DNA from: Climacium dendroides
Taxonomy: Eukaryota; Streptophyta; Bryopsida; Hypnales; Climaciaceae
NCBI GenBank assembly: GCA_950106755.1
Contig: CATNNA010000010.1
Coordinates: 930,001 to 994,000 of the forward strand
Reading direction: 5' to 3'
Length of the DNA stretch: 64,000 nucleotides
The position numbers and the translations under genes are program-made. Below the pieces are notes generated by a model. It was not told the origin of the DNA, ran no database searches, and saw only the letters and a program-made list of their open reading frames with translations. Of this stretch, positions 12,271 to 23,946 are shown piece after piece (positions within the stretch are counted from its first letter, which is position 1; each line of letters opens with the position of its first letter).

Positions 12271-14020
12271 ATGGGGAAGCAATAGGGTTCTCTTAAACTT
12301 CATTCCTCCATGAATCCTAATTATTTCGAAGATTTGCAACTTATGTGTTATGTTTTCGGACAGGCTTCCACGTCAAAACGATATAATTTATTGGTTTGGA
12401 TTCTATTAAATACAGCATGATTTTTAGAGTCTCCTTTTTTTAAAACCCATTTCACTTACAAAAGTGTGGGGAAGCAATAGGGTTCTCTTAAACTTCATTT
12501 TTCCATGAATCCTAATTATTTCAAAGATTTGCAACTTATGTGTTATGTTTTCGGACAGGCTTCCACGTCAAAACGATATAATTTATTGGTTTGGTTTCTA
12601 TTAAATACAGCATGATTTTTAGAGTCAGCTTTTTTTAAAACCCATTTCACTTACAAAAGTGTGGGGAAGCAATAGGGTTCTCTTAAACTTCATTTTTCCA
12701 TGAATCCTAATTATTTCAAAGATTTGCAACTTATGTGTTATGTTTTCGGACAGGCTTCCACGTCAAAACGATATAATTTATTGGTTTGGTTTCTATTAAA
12801 TACAGCATGATTTTTACAATCTCTTTTTATTAAATCCATTTCAATTGAAAATGTGTGGGGAAGCAATACGGTTCTCTTAAACTTCATTTTTCCATGAATC
12901 CTAATTATTTCGAAGATTTGCAACTTGTGTGTTATGTTTTTGGACATGATTCCACGTCAAAACGATATAATTTATTGGTTTGGTTTCTATTAAATACAGC
13001 ATGATTTTTAGAGTCTCCTTTTTTTAAAACCCATTTCACTTACAAAAGTGTGGGGAAGCAATAGGGTTCTCTTAAACTTCATTTTTCCATGAATCCTAAT
13101 TATTTCGAAGATTTGCAACTTATGTGTTATGTTTTCGGACATGATTCCACGTCAAAACGATATAATTTATTGGTTTGGTTTCTATTAAATACAGCATGAT
13201 TTTTACAATCTCTTTTTATTAAATCCATTTCAATTGAAAATGTGTGGGGAAGCAATAGGGTTCTCTTAAACTTCATTTTTCCATGAATCCTAATTATTTC
13301 GAAGATTTGCAAGTTATGTGTTATGTTTTCGGACATGATTCCACGTCAAAACGATATAATTTATTGGTTTGGATTCTATTAAATACAGCATGATTTTTTG
13401 AGTCTGCTTTTTTAAAACCCATTTCACTTACAAAAGTGTGGGGAAGCAATAGGGTTCTCTTAAACTTCATTTTTCCATGAATCCTAATTATTTCGAAGAT
13501 TTGCAACTTATGTGTTATGTTTTCGGACAGGCTTTCACGTCAAAACGATATAGTTTATTGGTTTGGTTTCTATTAAATACAGCATGATTTTTACAGTCTC
13601 TTTTTATTACATCCATTTCAATTGAAAATGTGTGGGGAAGCAATAGGGTTCTCTTAAACTTCATTTTTCCATGAATCCTAATTATTTCGAAGATTTGCAA
13701 TTTATGTGGTATGTTTTCGGATGTGATTCCACGTCAAAACGATATAATTTATTGGTTTGGTTTCTATTAAATACAGCATGATTTTTACAATCTCTTTTTA
13801 TTAAATCCATTTCAATTGAAAATGTGTGGGGAAGCAATAGGGTTCTCTTAAACTTCATTTTTCCATGAATCCTAATTATTTCGAAGATTTGCAACTTATG
13901 TGTTATGTTTTCGGACATGATTCCACGTCAAAACGATATAATTTATTGGTTTGGTTTTTATTAAATACAGCATGATTTTTAGAGTCTCCTTTTTTTAAAA
14001 CCCATTTCACTTACAAAAGT
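12271..14020 (+). repeat. Irregular segment with a run of four 194-bp monomers
   Basis: Nine monomers show no HOR periodicity with their neighbours. The segment opens with a unique tatgggg start. Its second monomer (12466) carries the gagtcagct mark of the 19-mer. It then shows the first S2 monomers of the window (12661, 13050). Four short monomers stand in a row at 13050 (S2), 13244 (S3), 13438 (S2) and 13632 (S2). It looks like a junction between the S1-dominated left part and the S2-containing middle. Confidence 0.85.
13438..13825 (+). repeat. S2a-S2b cassette, instance 1
   Basis: The first monomer (S2a) reads cagtctctttttattacatcc-like sequence, with acatcc where other S2 monomers have aaatcc. 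The next (S2b) reads caatctctttttatta and carries tggtatg and atgtgattcc at its 70-100 region. All six S2a monomers in the window are followed directly by such an S2b monomer, which makes this a fixed 388-bp pair. Confidence 0.88.
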
Positions 14021-15382
14021 GTGGGGAAGCAATAGGGTTCTCTTAAACTTCATTTTTCCATGAATCCTAATTATTTCGAAGATTTGCAACTTAAGTGTTA
14101 TGTTTTCGGACATGCTTCCACGTCAAAACGATATAATTTATTGGTTTGGTTTCTATTAAATACAGCATGATTTTTAGAGTCTCCTTTTTTTAAAACCCAT
14201 TTCACTTACAAAAGTGTGGGGAAGCAATAGGGTTCTCTTAAACTTCATTCCTCCATGAATCCTAATTATTTCGAAGATTTGCAACTTATGTGTTATGTTT
14301 TCGGACATGATTCCACGTCAAAACGATATAATTTATTGGTTTGGTTTCTATTAAATACAGCATGATTTTTAGAGTCTCCTTTTTTTAAAACCCATTTCAC
14401 TTACAAAAGTGTGGGGAAGCAATAGGGTTCTCTTAAACTTCATTCATCCATGAATCCTAATTATTTCGAAGATTTGCAACTTATGTGTTATGTTTTCGGA
14501 CATGATTCCACGTCAAAACGATATAATTTATTGGTTTGGATTCTATTAAATACAGCATGATTTTTTGAGTCTGCTTTTTTAAAACCCATTTCACTTACAA
14601 AAGTATAGCGAAGCAATAGGGTTCTCTTAAACTTCATTTTTCCATGAATCCTAATTATTTCGAAGATTTGCAACTTATGTGTTATGTTTTCGGACAGGCT
14701 TTCACGTCAAAACGATATAGTTTATTGGTTTGGTTTCTATTAAATATAGCATGATTTTTAGAATCTCTCTTTATTAAAACCATTTCACTTACAAAAGTGT
14801 GGAGAAGCAATAGGGTTCTCTTAAACTTCATTTTTCCATGAATCCTAATTATTTCGATGATTTGCAACTTGTGTGTTATGTTTTCGGACAGGCTTCCACG
14901 TCAAAACGATATAATTTATTGGTTTGGTTTCTATTAAATATAGCATGATTTTTAGAATCTCTCTTTATTAAAACCATTTCACTTACAAAAGTGTGGAGAA
15001 GCAATAGGGTTCTCTTAAACTTCATTTTTCCATGAATCCTAATTATTTCGAAGATTTGCAACTTGTGTGTTATGTTTTCGGACATGATTCCACGTCAAAA
15101 CGATATAATTTATTGGTTTGGTTTCTATTAAATACAGCATGATTTTTAGAGTCTCCTTTTTTTAAAACCCATTTCACTTACAAAAGTGTGGGGAAGCAAT
15201 AGGGTTCTCTTAAACTTCATTTTTCCATGAATCCTAATTATTTCGAAGATTTGCAATTTATGTGGTATGTTTTCGGACATGATTCCACGTCAAAACGATA
15301 TAATTTATTGGTTTGGTTTCTATTAAATACAGCATGATTTTTAGAGTCTCCTTTTTTTAAAACCCATTTCACTTACAAAAGT
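14021..15382 (+). repeat. 7-mer HOR (1362 bp), copy 1
   Basis: Seven monomers start at 14021, 14216, 14411 (S3), 14605 (S1), 14799 (S1), 14993 and 15188. The ttaagtg mark at 14091 recurs at 15453. The S3 monomer here begins gtgggg and has cattcatcc, unlike its counterpart in copy 2. Confidence 0.88.
14411..14992 (+). repeat. S3-S1-S1 cassette, instance 1
   Basis: Three consecutive short monomers total 582 bp. The S1 monomer after S3 starts atagcg and carries ggctttcac with gatatagttta. The second S1 starts gtggag and carries cgatg. This exact succession occurs five times in the window, in three different HOR settings. Confidence 0.9.
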
Positions 15383-16549
15383 GTGGGGAAGCAATAGGGT
15401 TCTCTTAAACTTCATTTTTCCATGAATCCTAATTATTTCGAAGATTTGCAACTTAAGTGTTATGTTTTCGGACATGCTTCCACGTCAAAACGATATAATT
15501 TATTGGTTTGGTTTCTATTAAATACAGCATGATTTTTAGAGTCTCCTTTTTTTAAAACCCATTTCACTTACAAAAGTGTGGGGAAGCAATAGGGTTCTCT
15601 TAAACTTCATTCCTCCATGAATCCTAATTATTTCGAAGATTTGCAACTTATGTGTTATGTTTTCGGACATGATTCCACGTCAAAACGATATAATTTATTG
15701 GTTTGGTTTCTATTAAATACAGCATGATTTTTAGAGTCTCCTTTTTTTAAAACCCATTTCACTTACAAAAGTATAGCGAAGCAATAGGGTTCTCTTAAAC
15801 TTCATTTTTCCATGAATCCTAATTATTTCAAAGATTTGCAACTTATGTGTTATGTTTTCGGACATGATTCCACGTCAAAACGATATAATTTATTGGTTTG
15901 GATTCTATTAAATACAGCATGATTTTTTGAGTCTGCTTTTTTAAAACCCATTTCACTTACAAAAGTATAGCGAAGCAATAGGGTTCTCTTAAACTTCATT
16001 TTTCCATGAATCCTAATTATTTCGAAGATTTGCAACTTATGTGTTATGTTTTCGGACAGGCTTTCACGTCAAAACGATATAGTTTATTGGTTTGGTTTCT
16101 ATTAAATATAGCATGATTTTTAGAATCTCTCTTTATTAAAACCATTTCACTTACAAAAGTGTGGAGAAGCAATAGGGTTCTCTTAAACTTCATTTTTCCA
16201 TGAATCCTAATTATTTCGATGATTTGCAACTTGTGTGTTATGTTTTCGGACAGGCTTCCACGTCAAAACGATATAATTTATTGGTTTGGTTTCTATTAAA
16301 TATAGCATGATTTTTAGAATCTCTCTTTATTAAAACCATTTCACTTACAAAAGTCTGGAGAAGCAATAGGGTTCTCTTAAACTTCATTTTTCCATGAATC
16401 CTAATTATTTCGAAGATTTGCAACTTGTGTGTTATGTTTTCGGACAGGCTTCCACGTCAAAACGATATAATTTATTGGTTTGGTTTCTATTAAATACAGC
16501 ATGATTTTTAGAGTCTCCTTTTTTTAAAACCCATTTCACTTACAAAAGT
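15383..16549 (+). repeat. 7-mer HOR (1362 bp), copy 2, incomplete
   Basis: Six monomers follow the order of 14021-15187. The S3 monomer at 15773 differs from its partner at 14411 in a local patch: atagcg for gtgggg, catttttcc for cattcatcc, and caaag for cgaag, while its right half is the same. The seventh monomer does not match, because from 16161 onward the sequence belongs to the next 7-mer HOR. Confidence 0.85.
15773..16354 (+). repeat. S3-S1-S1 cassette, instance 2
   Basis: The order and marks match instance 1, except that its S3 monomer starts atagcg. The monomer after it shows a private aagtctggag near 16351. Its last monomer (16161) is also the first monomer of the 1363-bp HOR. Confidence 0.88.
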
Positions 16550-17523
16550 GTGGGGAAGCAATAGGGTTCTCTTAAACTTCATTTTTCCATGAATCCTAAT
16601 TATTTCGAAGATTTGCAACTTATGTGTTATGTTTTCGGACTGGCTTTCACGTCAAAACGATATAATTTATTGGTTTGGTTTCTATTAAATACAGCATGAT
16701 TTTTAGAGTCTCCTTTTTTTAAAACCCATTTCACTTACAAAAGTGTGGGGAAGCAATAGGGTTCTCTTAAACTTCATTTTTCCATGAATCCTAATTATTT
16801 CGAAGATTTGCAACTTATGTGTTATGTTTTCGGACAGGCTTCCACGTCAAAACGATATAATTTATTGGTTTGGTTTCTATTAAATACAGCATGATTTTTA
16901 GAGTCTCCTTTTTTTAAAACCCATTTCACTTACAAAAGTGTGGGGAAGCAATAGGGTTCTCTTAAACTTCATTTTTCCATGAATCCTAATTATTTCGAAG
17001 ATTTGCAGCTTAAGTGTTATGTTTTCGGACATGATTCCACGTCAAAACGATATAATTTATTGGTTTGGTTTCTATTAAATACAGCATGATTTTTAGAGTC
17101 TCCTTTTTTTAAAACCCATTTCACTTACAAAAGTATAGCGAAGCAATAGGGTTCTCTTAAACTTCATTCCTCCATGAATCCTAATTATTTCGAAGATTTG
17201 CAACTTATGTGTTATGTTTTCGGACAGGCTTCCACGTCAAAACGATATAATTCATCGGTTTGGTTTCTATTAAATACAGCATGATTTTTAGAGTCTCCTT
17301 TTTTTAAAACCCATTTCACTTACAAAAGTGTGGGGAAGCAATAGGGTTCTCTTAAACTTCATTTTTCCATGAATCCTAATTATTTCGAAGATTTGCAACT
17401 TATGTGTTATGTTTTCGGACAGGCTTCCACGTCAAAACGATATAATTTATTGGTTTGGTTTCTATTAAATATAGCATGATTTTTAGAATCTCTCTTTATT
17501 AAAACCATTTCACTTACAAAAGT
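16161..17523 (+). repeat. 7-mer HOR (1363 bp), copy 1
   Basis: Seven monomers start at 16161 (S1), 16355, 16550, 16745, 16940, 17135 and 17330 (S1). Marks repeating every 1363 bp are actggctttc (16639, 18002, 19365, 20728), gcagcttaag in the fifth monomer, and ttcatcggtt in the sixth. This is the most repeated HOR in the window. Confidence 0.92.
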
Positions 17524-18886
17524 GTGGAGAAGCAATAGGTTTCTCTTAAACTTCATTTTTCCATGAATCCTAATTATTTCGATGATTTGCAACTTGTGTG
17601 TTATGTTTTCGGACAGGCTTCCACGTCAAAACGATATAATTTATTGGTTTGGTTTCTATTAAATATAGCATGATTTTTAGAATCTCTCTTTATTAAAACC
17701 ATTTCACTTACAAAAGTGTGGAGAAGCAATAGGGTTCTCTTAAACTTCATTTTTCCATGAATCCTAATTATTTCGAAGATTTGCAACTTGTGTGTTATGT
17801 TTTCGGACAGGCTTCCACGTCAAAACGATATAATTTATTGGTTTGGTTTCTATTAAATACAGCATGATTTTTAGAGTCTCCTTTTTTTAAAACCCATTTC
17901 ACTTACAAAAGTGTGGGGAAGCAATAGGGTTCTCTTAAACTTCATTTTTCCATGAATCCTAATTATTTCGAAGATTTGCAACTTATGTGTTATGTTTTCG
18001 GACTGGCTTTCACGTCAAAACGATATAATTTATTGGTTTGGTTTCTATTAAATACAGCATGATTTTTAGAGTCTCCTTTTTTTAAAACCCATTTCACTTA
18101 CAAAAGTGTGGGGAAGCAATAGGGTTCTCTTAAACTTCATTTTTCCATGAATCCTAATTATTTCGAAGATTTGCAACTTATGTGTTATGTTTTCGGACAG
18201 GCTTCCACGTCAAAACGATATAATTTATTGGTTTGGTTTCTATTAAATACAGCATGATTTTTAGAGTCTCCTTTTTTTAAAACCCATTTCACTTACAAAA
18301 GTGTGGGGAAGCAATAGGGTTCTCTTAAACTTCATTTTTCCATGAATCCTAATTATTTCGAAGATTTGCAGCTTAAGTGTTATGTTTTCGGACATGATTC
18401 CACGTCAAAACGATATAATTTATTGGTTTGGTTTCTATTAAATACAGCATGATTTTTAGAGTCTCCTTTTTTTAAAACCCATTTCACTTACAAAAGTATA
18501 GCGAAGCAATAGGGTTCTCTTAAACTTCATTCCTCCATGAATCCTAATTATTTCGAAGATTTGCAACTTATGTGTTATGTTTTCGGACAGGCTTCCACGT
18601 CAAAATGATATAATTCATCGGTTTGGTTTCTATTAAATACAGCATGATTTTTAGAGTCTCCTTTTTTTAAAACCCATTTCACTTACAAAAGTGTGGGGAA
18701 GCAATAGGGTTCTCTTAAACTTCATTTTTCCATGAATCCTAATTATTTCGAAGATTTGCAACTTATGTGTTATGTTTTCGGACAGGCTTCCACGTCAAAA
18801 CGATATAATTTATTGGTTTGGTTTCTATTAAATATAGCATGATTTTTAGAATCTCTCTTTATTAAAACCATTTCACTTACAAAAGT
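17524..18886 (+). repeat. 7-mer HOR (1363 bp), copy 2
   Basis: This is a tandem copy with S1 monomers at 17524 and 18693. Its first S1 monomer reads aataggtttctc, a mark shared with copies 3 and 4 but not copy 1. A private aaaatgata occurs near 18604. Confidence 0.92.
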
Positions 18887-20249
18887 GTGGAGAAGCAATA
18901 GGTTTCTCTTAAACTTCATTTTTCCATGAATCCTAATTATTTCGATGATTTGCAACTTGTGTGTTATGTTTTCGGACAGGCTTCCACGTCAAAACGATAT
19001 AATTTATTGGTTTGGTTTCTATTAAATATAGCATGATTTTTAGAATCTCTCTTTATTAAAACCATTTCACTTACAAAAGTGTGGAGAAGCAATAGGGTTC
19101 TCTTAAACTTCATTTTTCCATGAATCCTAATTATTTCGAAGATTTGCAACTTGTGTGTTATGTTTTCGGACAGGCTTCCACGTCAAAACGATATAATTTA
19201 TTGGTTTGGTTTCTATTAAATACAGCATGATTTTTAGAGTCTCCTTTTTTTAAAACCCATTTCACTTACAAAAGTGTGGGGAAGCAATAGGGTTCTCTTA
19301 AACTTCATTTTTCCATGAATCCTAATTATTTCGAAGATTTGCAACTTATGTGTTATGTTTTCGGACTGGCTTTCACGTCAAAACGATATAATTTATTGGT
19401 TTGGTTTCTATTAAATACAGCATGATTTTTAGAGTCTCCTTTTTTTAAAACCCATTTCACTTACAAAAGTGTGGGGAAGCAATAGGGTTCTCTTAAACTT
19501 CATTTTTCCATGAATCCTAATTATTTCGAAGATTTGCAACTTATGTGTTATGTTTTCGGACAGGCTTCCACGTCAAAACGATATAATTTATTGGTTTGGT
19601 TTCTATTAAATACAGCATGATTTTTAGAGTCTCCTTTTTTTAAAACCCATTTCACTTACAAAAGTGTGGGGAAGCAATAGGGTTCTCTTAAACTTCATTT
19701 TTCCATGAATCCTAATTATTTCGAAGATTTGCAGCTTAAGTGTTATGTTTTCGGACATGATTCCACGTCAAAACGATATAATTTATTGGTTTGGTTTCTA
19801 TTAAATACAGCATGATTTTTAGAGTCTCCTTTTTTTAAATCCCATTTCACTTACAAAAGTATAGCGAAGCAATAGGGTTCTCTTAAACTTCATTCCTCCA
19901 TGAATCCTAATTATTTCGAAGATTTGCAACTTATGTGTTATGTTTTCGGACAGGCTTCCACGTCAAAACGATATAATTCATCGGTTTGGTTTCTATTAAA
20001 TACAGCATGATTTTTAGAGTCTCCTTTTTTTAAAACCCATTTCACTTACAAAAGTGTGGGGAAGCAATAGGGTTCTCTTAAACTTCATTTTTCCATGAAT
20101 CCTAATTATTTCGAAGATTTGCAACTTATGTGTTATGTTTTCGGACAGGCTTCCACGTCAAAACGATATAATTTATTGGTTTGGTTTCTATTAAATATAG
20201 CATGATTTTTAGAATCTCTCTTTATTAAAACCATTTCACTTACAAAAGT
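18887..20249 (+). repeat. 7-mer HOR (1363 bp), copy 3
   Basis: This is a tandem copy with S1 monomers at 18887 and 20056. A private taaatccc occurs near 19837. Otherwise it matches copy 2 at all marks inspected. Confidence 0.92.
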
Positions 20250-20833
20250 GTGGAGAAGCAATAGGTTTCTCTTAAACTTCATTTTTCCATGAATCCTAAT
20301 TATTTCGATGATTTGCAACTTGTGTGTTATGTTTTCGGACAGGCTTCCACGTCAAAACGATATAATTTATTGGTTTGGTTTCTATTAAATATAGCATGAT
20401 TTTTAGAATCTCTCTTTATTAAAACCATTTCACTTACAAAAGTGTGGAGAAGCAATAGGGTTCTCTTAAACTTCATTTTTCCATGAATCCTAATTATTTC
20501 GAAGATTTGCAACTTGTGTGTTATGTTTTCGGACAGGCTTCCACGTCAAAACGATATAATTTATTGGTTTGGTTTCTATTAAATACAGCATGATTTTTAG
20601 AGTCTCCTTTTTTTAAAACCCATTTCACTTACAAAAGTGTGGGGAAGCAATAGGGTTCTCTTAAACTTCATTTTTCCATGAATCCTAATTATTTCGAAGA
20701 TTTGCAACTTATGTGTTATGTTTTCGGACTGGCTTTCACGTCAAAACGATATAATTTATTGGTTTGGTTTCTATTAAATACAGCATGATTTTTAGAGTCT
20801 CCTTTTTTTAAAACCCATTTCACTTACAAAAGT
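20250..20833 (+). repeat. 7-mer HOR (1363 bp), partial copy 4
   Basis: Only the first three monomers are present. The fourth position is occupied by an S2a monomer at 20834, so the periodicity stops there. Confidence 0.88.
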
Positions 20834-21221
20834 GTGGGGAAGCAATAGGGTTCTCTTAAACTTCATTTTTCCATGAATCCTAATTATTTCGAAGATTTGC
20901 AACTTATGTGTTATGTTTTCGGACATGATTCCACGTCAAAACGATATAATTTATTGGTTTGGTTTCTATTAAATACAGCATGATTTTTACAGTCTCTTTT
21001 TATTACATCCATTTCAATTGAAAATGTGTGGGGAAGCAATAGGGTTCTCTTAAACTTCATTTTTCCATGAATCCTAATTATTTCGAAGATTTGCAATTTA
21101 TGTGGTATGTTTTCGGATGTGATTCCACGTCAAAACGATATAATTTATTGGTTTGGTTTCTATTAAATACAGCATGATTTTTACAATCTCTTTTTATTAA
21201 ATCCATTTCAATTGAAAATGT
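20834..21221 (+). repeat. S2a-S2b cassette, instance 2
   Basis: It has the acatcc form followed by tggtatg/atgtgattcc, as in instance 1. It sits directly at the end of the 1363-bp HOR and appears to interrupt its register. Confidence 0.86.
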
Positions 21222-21806
21222 GTGGGGAAGCAATAGGGTTCTCTTAAACTTCATTTTTCCATGAATCCTAATTATTTCGAATATTTGCAACTTATGTCTT
21301 ATGTTTTTGGACATGATTCCCTGTCAAAACGATATAATTTATCGGATTGGTTTCTATTAAATACAGCATGATTTTTTGAGTCTCCTTTTTTTAAAACCCA
21401 TTTCACTTACAAAAGTGTGGGGAAGCAATAGGGTTCTCTTAAACTTCATTTTTCCATGAATCCTAATTATTTCGAAGATTTGCAACTTAAGTGTTATGTT
21501 TTCGGACATGATTCCCCGTCAAAACGATATAATTTATTGGTTTGGTTTCTATTAAATACAGCATGATTTTTAGAGTCTCCTTTTTTTAAAACCCATTTCA
21601 CTTACAAAAGTATAGCGAAGCAATAGGGTTCTCTTAAACTTCATTCCTCCATGAATCCTAATTATTTCGAAGATTTGCAACTTATGTGTTATGTTTTCGG
21701 ACATGATTCCACGTCAAAACGATATAATTTATTGGTTTGGTTTCTATTAAATACAGCATGATTTTTAGAGTCTCCTTTTTTTAAAACCCATTTCACTTAC
21801 AAAAGT
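20834..21806 (+). repeat. Irregular segment between the 7-mer and 11-mer HORs
   Basis: Five monomers: an S2a-S2b pair (20834-21221), then an unusual monomer at 21222 and units at 21417 and 21612. Around 21284-21350 are several changes rarely seen together: cgaatattt, tgtctta, ttccctg and cggattgg. The pair matches 13438-13825 at an offset of 7396 bp. Confidence 0.84.
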
Positions 21807-23946
21807 GTGGGGAAGCAATAGGGTTCTCTTAAACTTCATTTTTGCATGAATCCTAATTATTTCGAAGATTTGCAACTTATGTGTTATGTTTTCGGACAGG
21901 CTTCCACGTCAAAACGATATAATTTATGGGTTTCGTTTCTATTAAATACAGCATGATTTTTTGAGTCTCCTTTTTTTAAAACTCATTTCACTTACAAAAG
22001 TGTGGGGAAGCAATAGGGTTCTCTTAAACTTCATTTTTCCATGAATCTTAATTATTTCGAAGATTTACAACTTATGTGTTATGTTTTCGGACATGATTCC
22101 ACGTCAAAACGATATAATTTATTGGTTTGGATTCTATTAAATACAGCATGATTTTTTGAGTCTGCTTTTTTAAAACCCATTTCACTTACAAAAGTATAGC
22201 GAAGCAATAGGGTTCTCTTAAACTTCATTTTTCCATGAATCCTAATTATTTCGAAGATTTGCAACTTATGTGTTATGTTTTCGGACAGGCTTTCACGTCA
22301 AAACGATATAGTTTATTGGTTTGGTTTCTATTAAATATAGCATGATTTTTAGAATCTCTCTTTATTAAAACCATTTCACTTACAAAAGTGTGGAGAAGCA
22401 ATAGGGTTCTCTTAAACTTCATTTTTCCATGAATCCTAATTATTTCGATGATTTGCAACTTGTGTGTTATGTTTTCGGACAGGCTTCCACGTCAAAACGA
22501 TATAATTTATTGGTTTGGTTTCTATTAAATACAGCATGATTTTTAGAATCTCTCTTTATTAAAACCATTTCACTTACAAAAGTGTGGAGAAGCAATAGGG
22601 TTCTCTTAAACTTCATTTTTCCATGAATCCTAATTATTTCGAAGATTTGCAACTTGTGTGTTATGTTTTCGGACAGGCTTCCACGTCAAAACGATATAAT
22701 TTATTGGTTTGGTTTCTATTAAATACAGCATGATTTTTAGAGTCTCCTTTTTTTAAAACCCATTTCACTTACAAAAGTGTGGGGAAGCAATAGGGTTCTC
22801 TTAAACTTCATTTTTCCATGAATCCTAATTATTTCGAAGATTTGCAATTTATGTGGTATGTTTTCGGATGTGATTCCACGTCAAAACGATATAATTTATT
22901 GGTTTGGTTTCTATTAAATACAGCATGATTTTTACAATCTCTTTTTATTAAATCCATTTCAATTGAAAATGTGTGGGGAAGCAATAGGGTTCTCTTAAAC
23001 TTCATTTTTCCATGAATCCTAATTATTTCGAAGATTTGCAACTTATGTGTTATGTTTTCGGACAGGCTTTCACGTCAAAAGGATATAATTTATTGGTTTG
23101 GTTTCTATTAAATACAGCATGATTTTTAGAGTCTCCTTTTTTTAAAACCCATTTCACTTACAAAAGTGTGGGGAAGCAATAGGGTTCTCTTAAACTTCAT
23201 TTTTCCATGAATCCTAATTATTTCGAAGATTTGCAACTTATGTGTTATGTTTTCGGACAGGCTTCCACGTCAAAACGATATAATTTATTGGTTTGGTTTC
23301 TATTAAATACAGCATGATTTTTAGAGTCTCCTTTTTTTAAAACCCATTTCACTTACAAAAGTGTGGGGAAGCAATAGGGTTCTCTTAAACTTCATTCCTC
23401 CATGAATCCTAATTATTTCGAAGATTTGCAACTTATGTGTTATGTTTTCGGACAGGCTTCCACGTCAAAACGATATAATTTATGGGTTTCGTTTCTATTA
23501 AATACAGCATGATTTTTAGAGTCTCCTTTTTTTAAAACCCATTTCACTTACAAAAGTGTGGGGAAGCAATAGGGTTCTCTTAAACTTCATTTTTCCATGA
23601 ATCCTAATTATTTCAAAGATTTGCAACTTATGTGTTATGTTTTCGGACAGGCTTCCACGTCAAAACGATATAATTTATTGGTTTGGTTTCTATTAAATAC
23701 AGCATGATTTTTACAATCTCTTTTTATTAAATCCATTTCAATTGAAAATGTGTGGGGAAGCAATAGGGTTCTCTTAAACTTCATTTTTCCATGAATCCTA
23801 ATTATTTCGAAGATTTGCAACTTATGTGTTATGTTTTCGGACATGATTCCACGTCAAAACGATATAATTTATTGGTTTGGTTTCTATTAAATACAGCATG
23901 ATTTTTAGAGTCTCCTTTTTTTAAAACCCATTTCACTTACAAAAGT
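21807..23946 (+). repeat. 11-mer HOR (2140 bp), copy 1
   Basis: Eleven monomers start at 21807, 22002 (S3), 22196 (S1), 22390 (S1), 22584, 22779 (S2), 22973, 23168, 23363, 23558 (S2) and 23752. All three short classes occur in one unit. The tttgcatg mark at 21841 recurs at 23981. The first monomer carries gggtttcg, ttttttgag and aaaactc, the earliest clear example of the subfamily that dominates the right half. Confidence 0.92.
22002..22583 (+). repeat. S3-S1-S1 cassette, instance 3
   Basis: The order is the same as at 14411, but the second S1 has tacagcatg where the two left instances have tatagcatg. The three right-hand instances share this change. Confidence 0.9.

Noticed and set aside
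13438..21221. A 7396-bp HOR linking 13438-13825 and 20834-21221
   Set aside because: Only the S2a-S2b pair matches at this offset. The flanking monomers on both sides do not.
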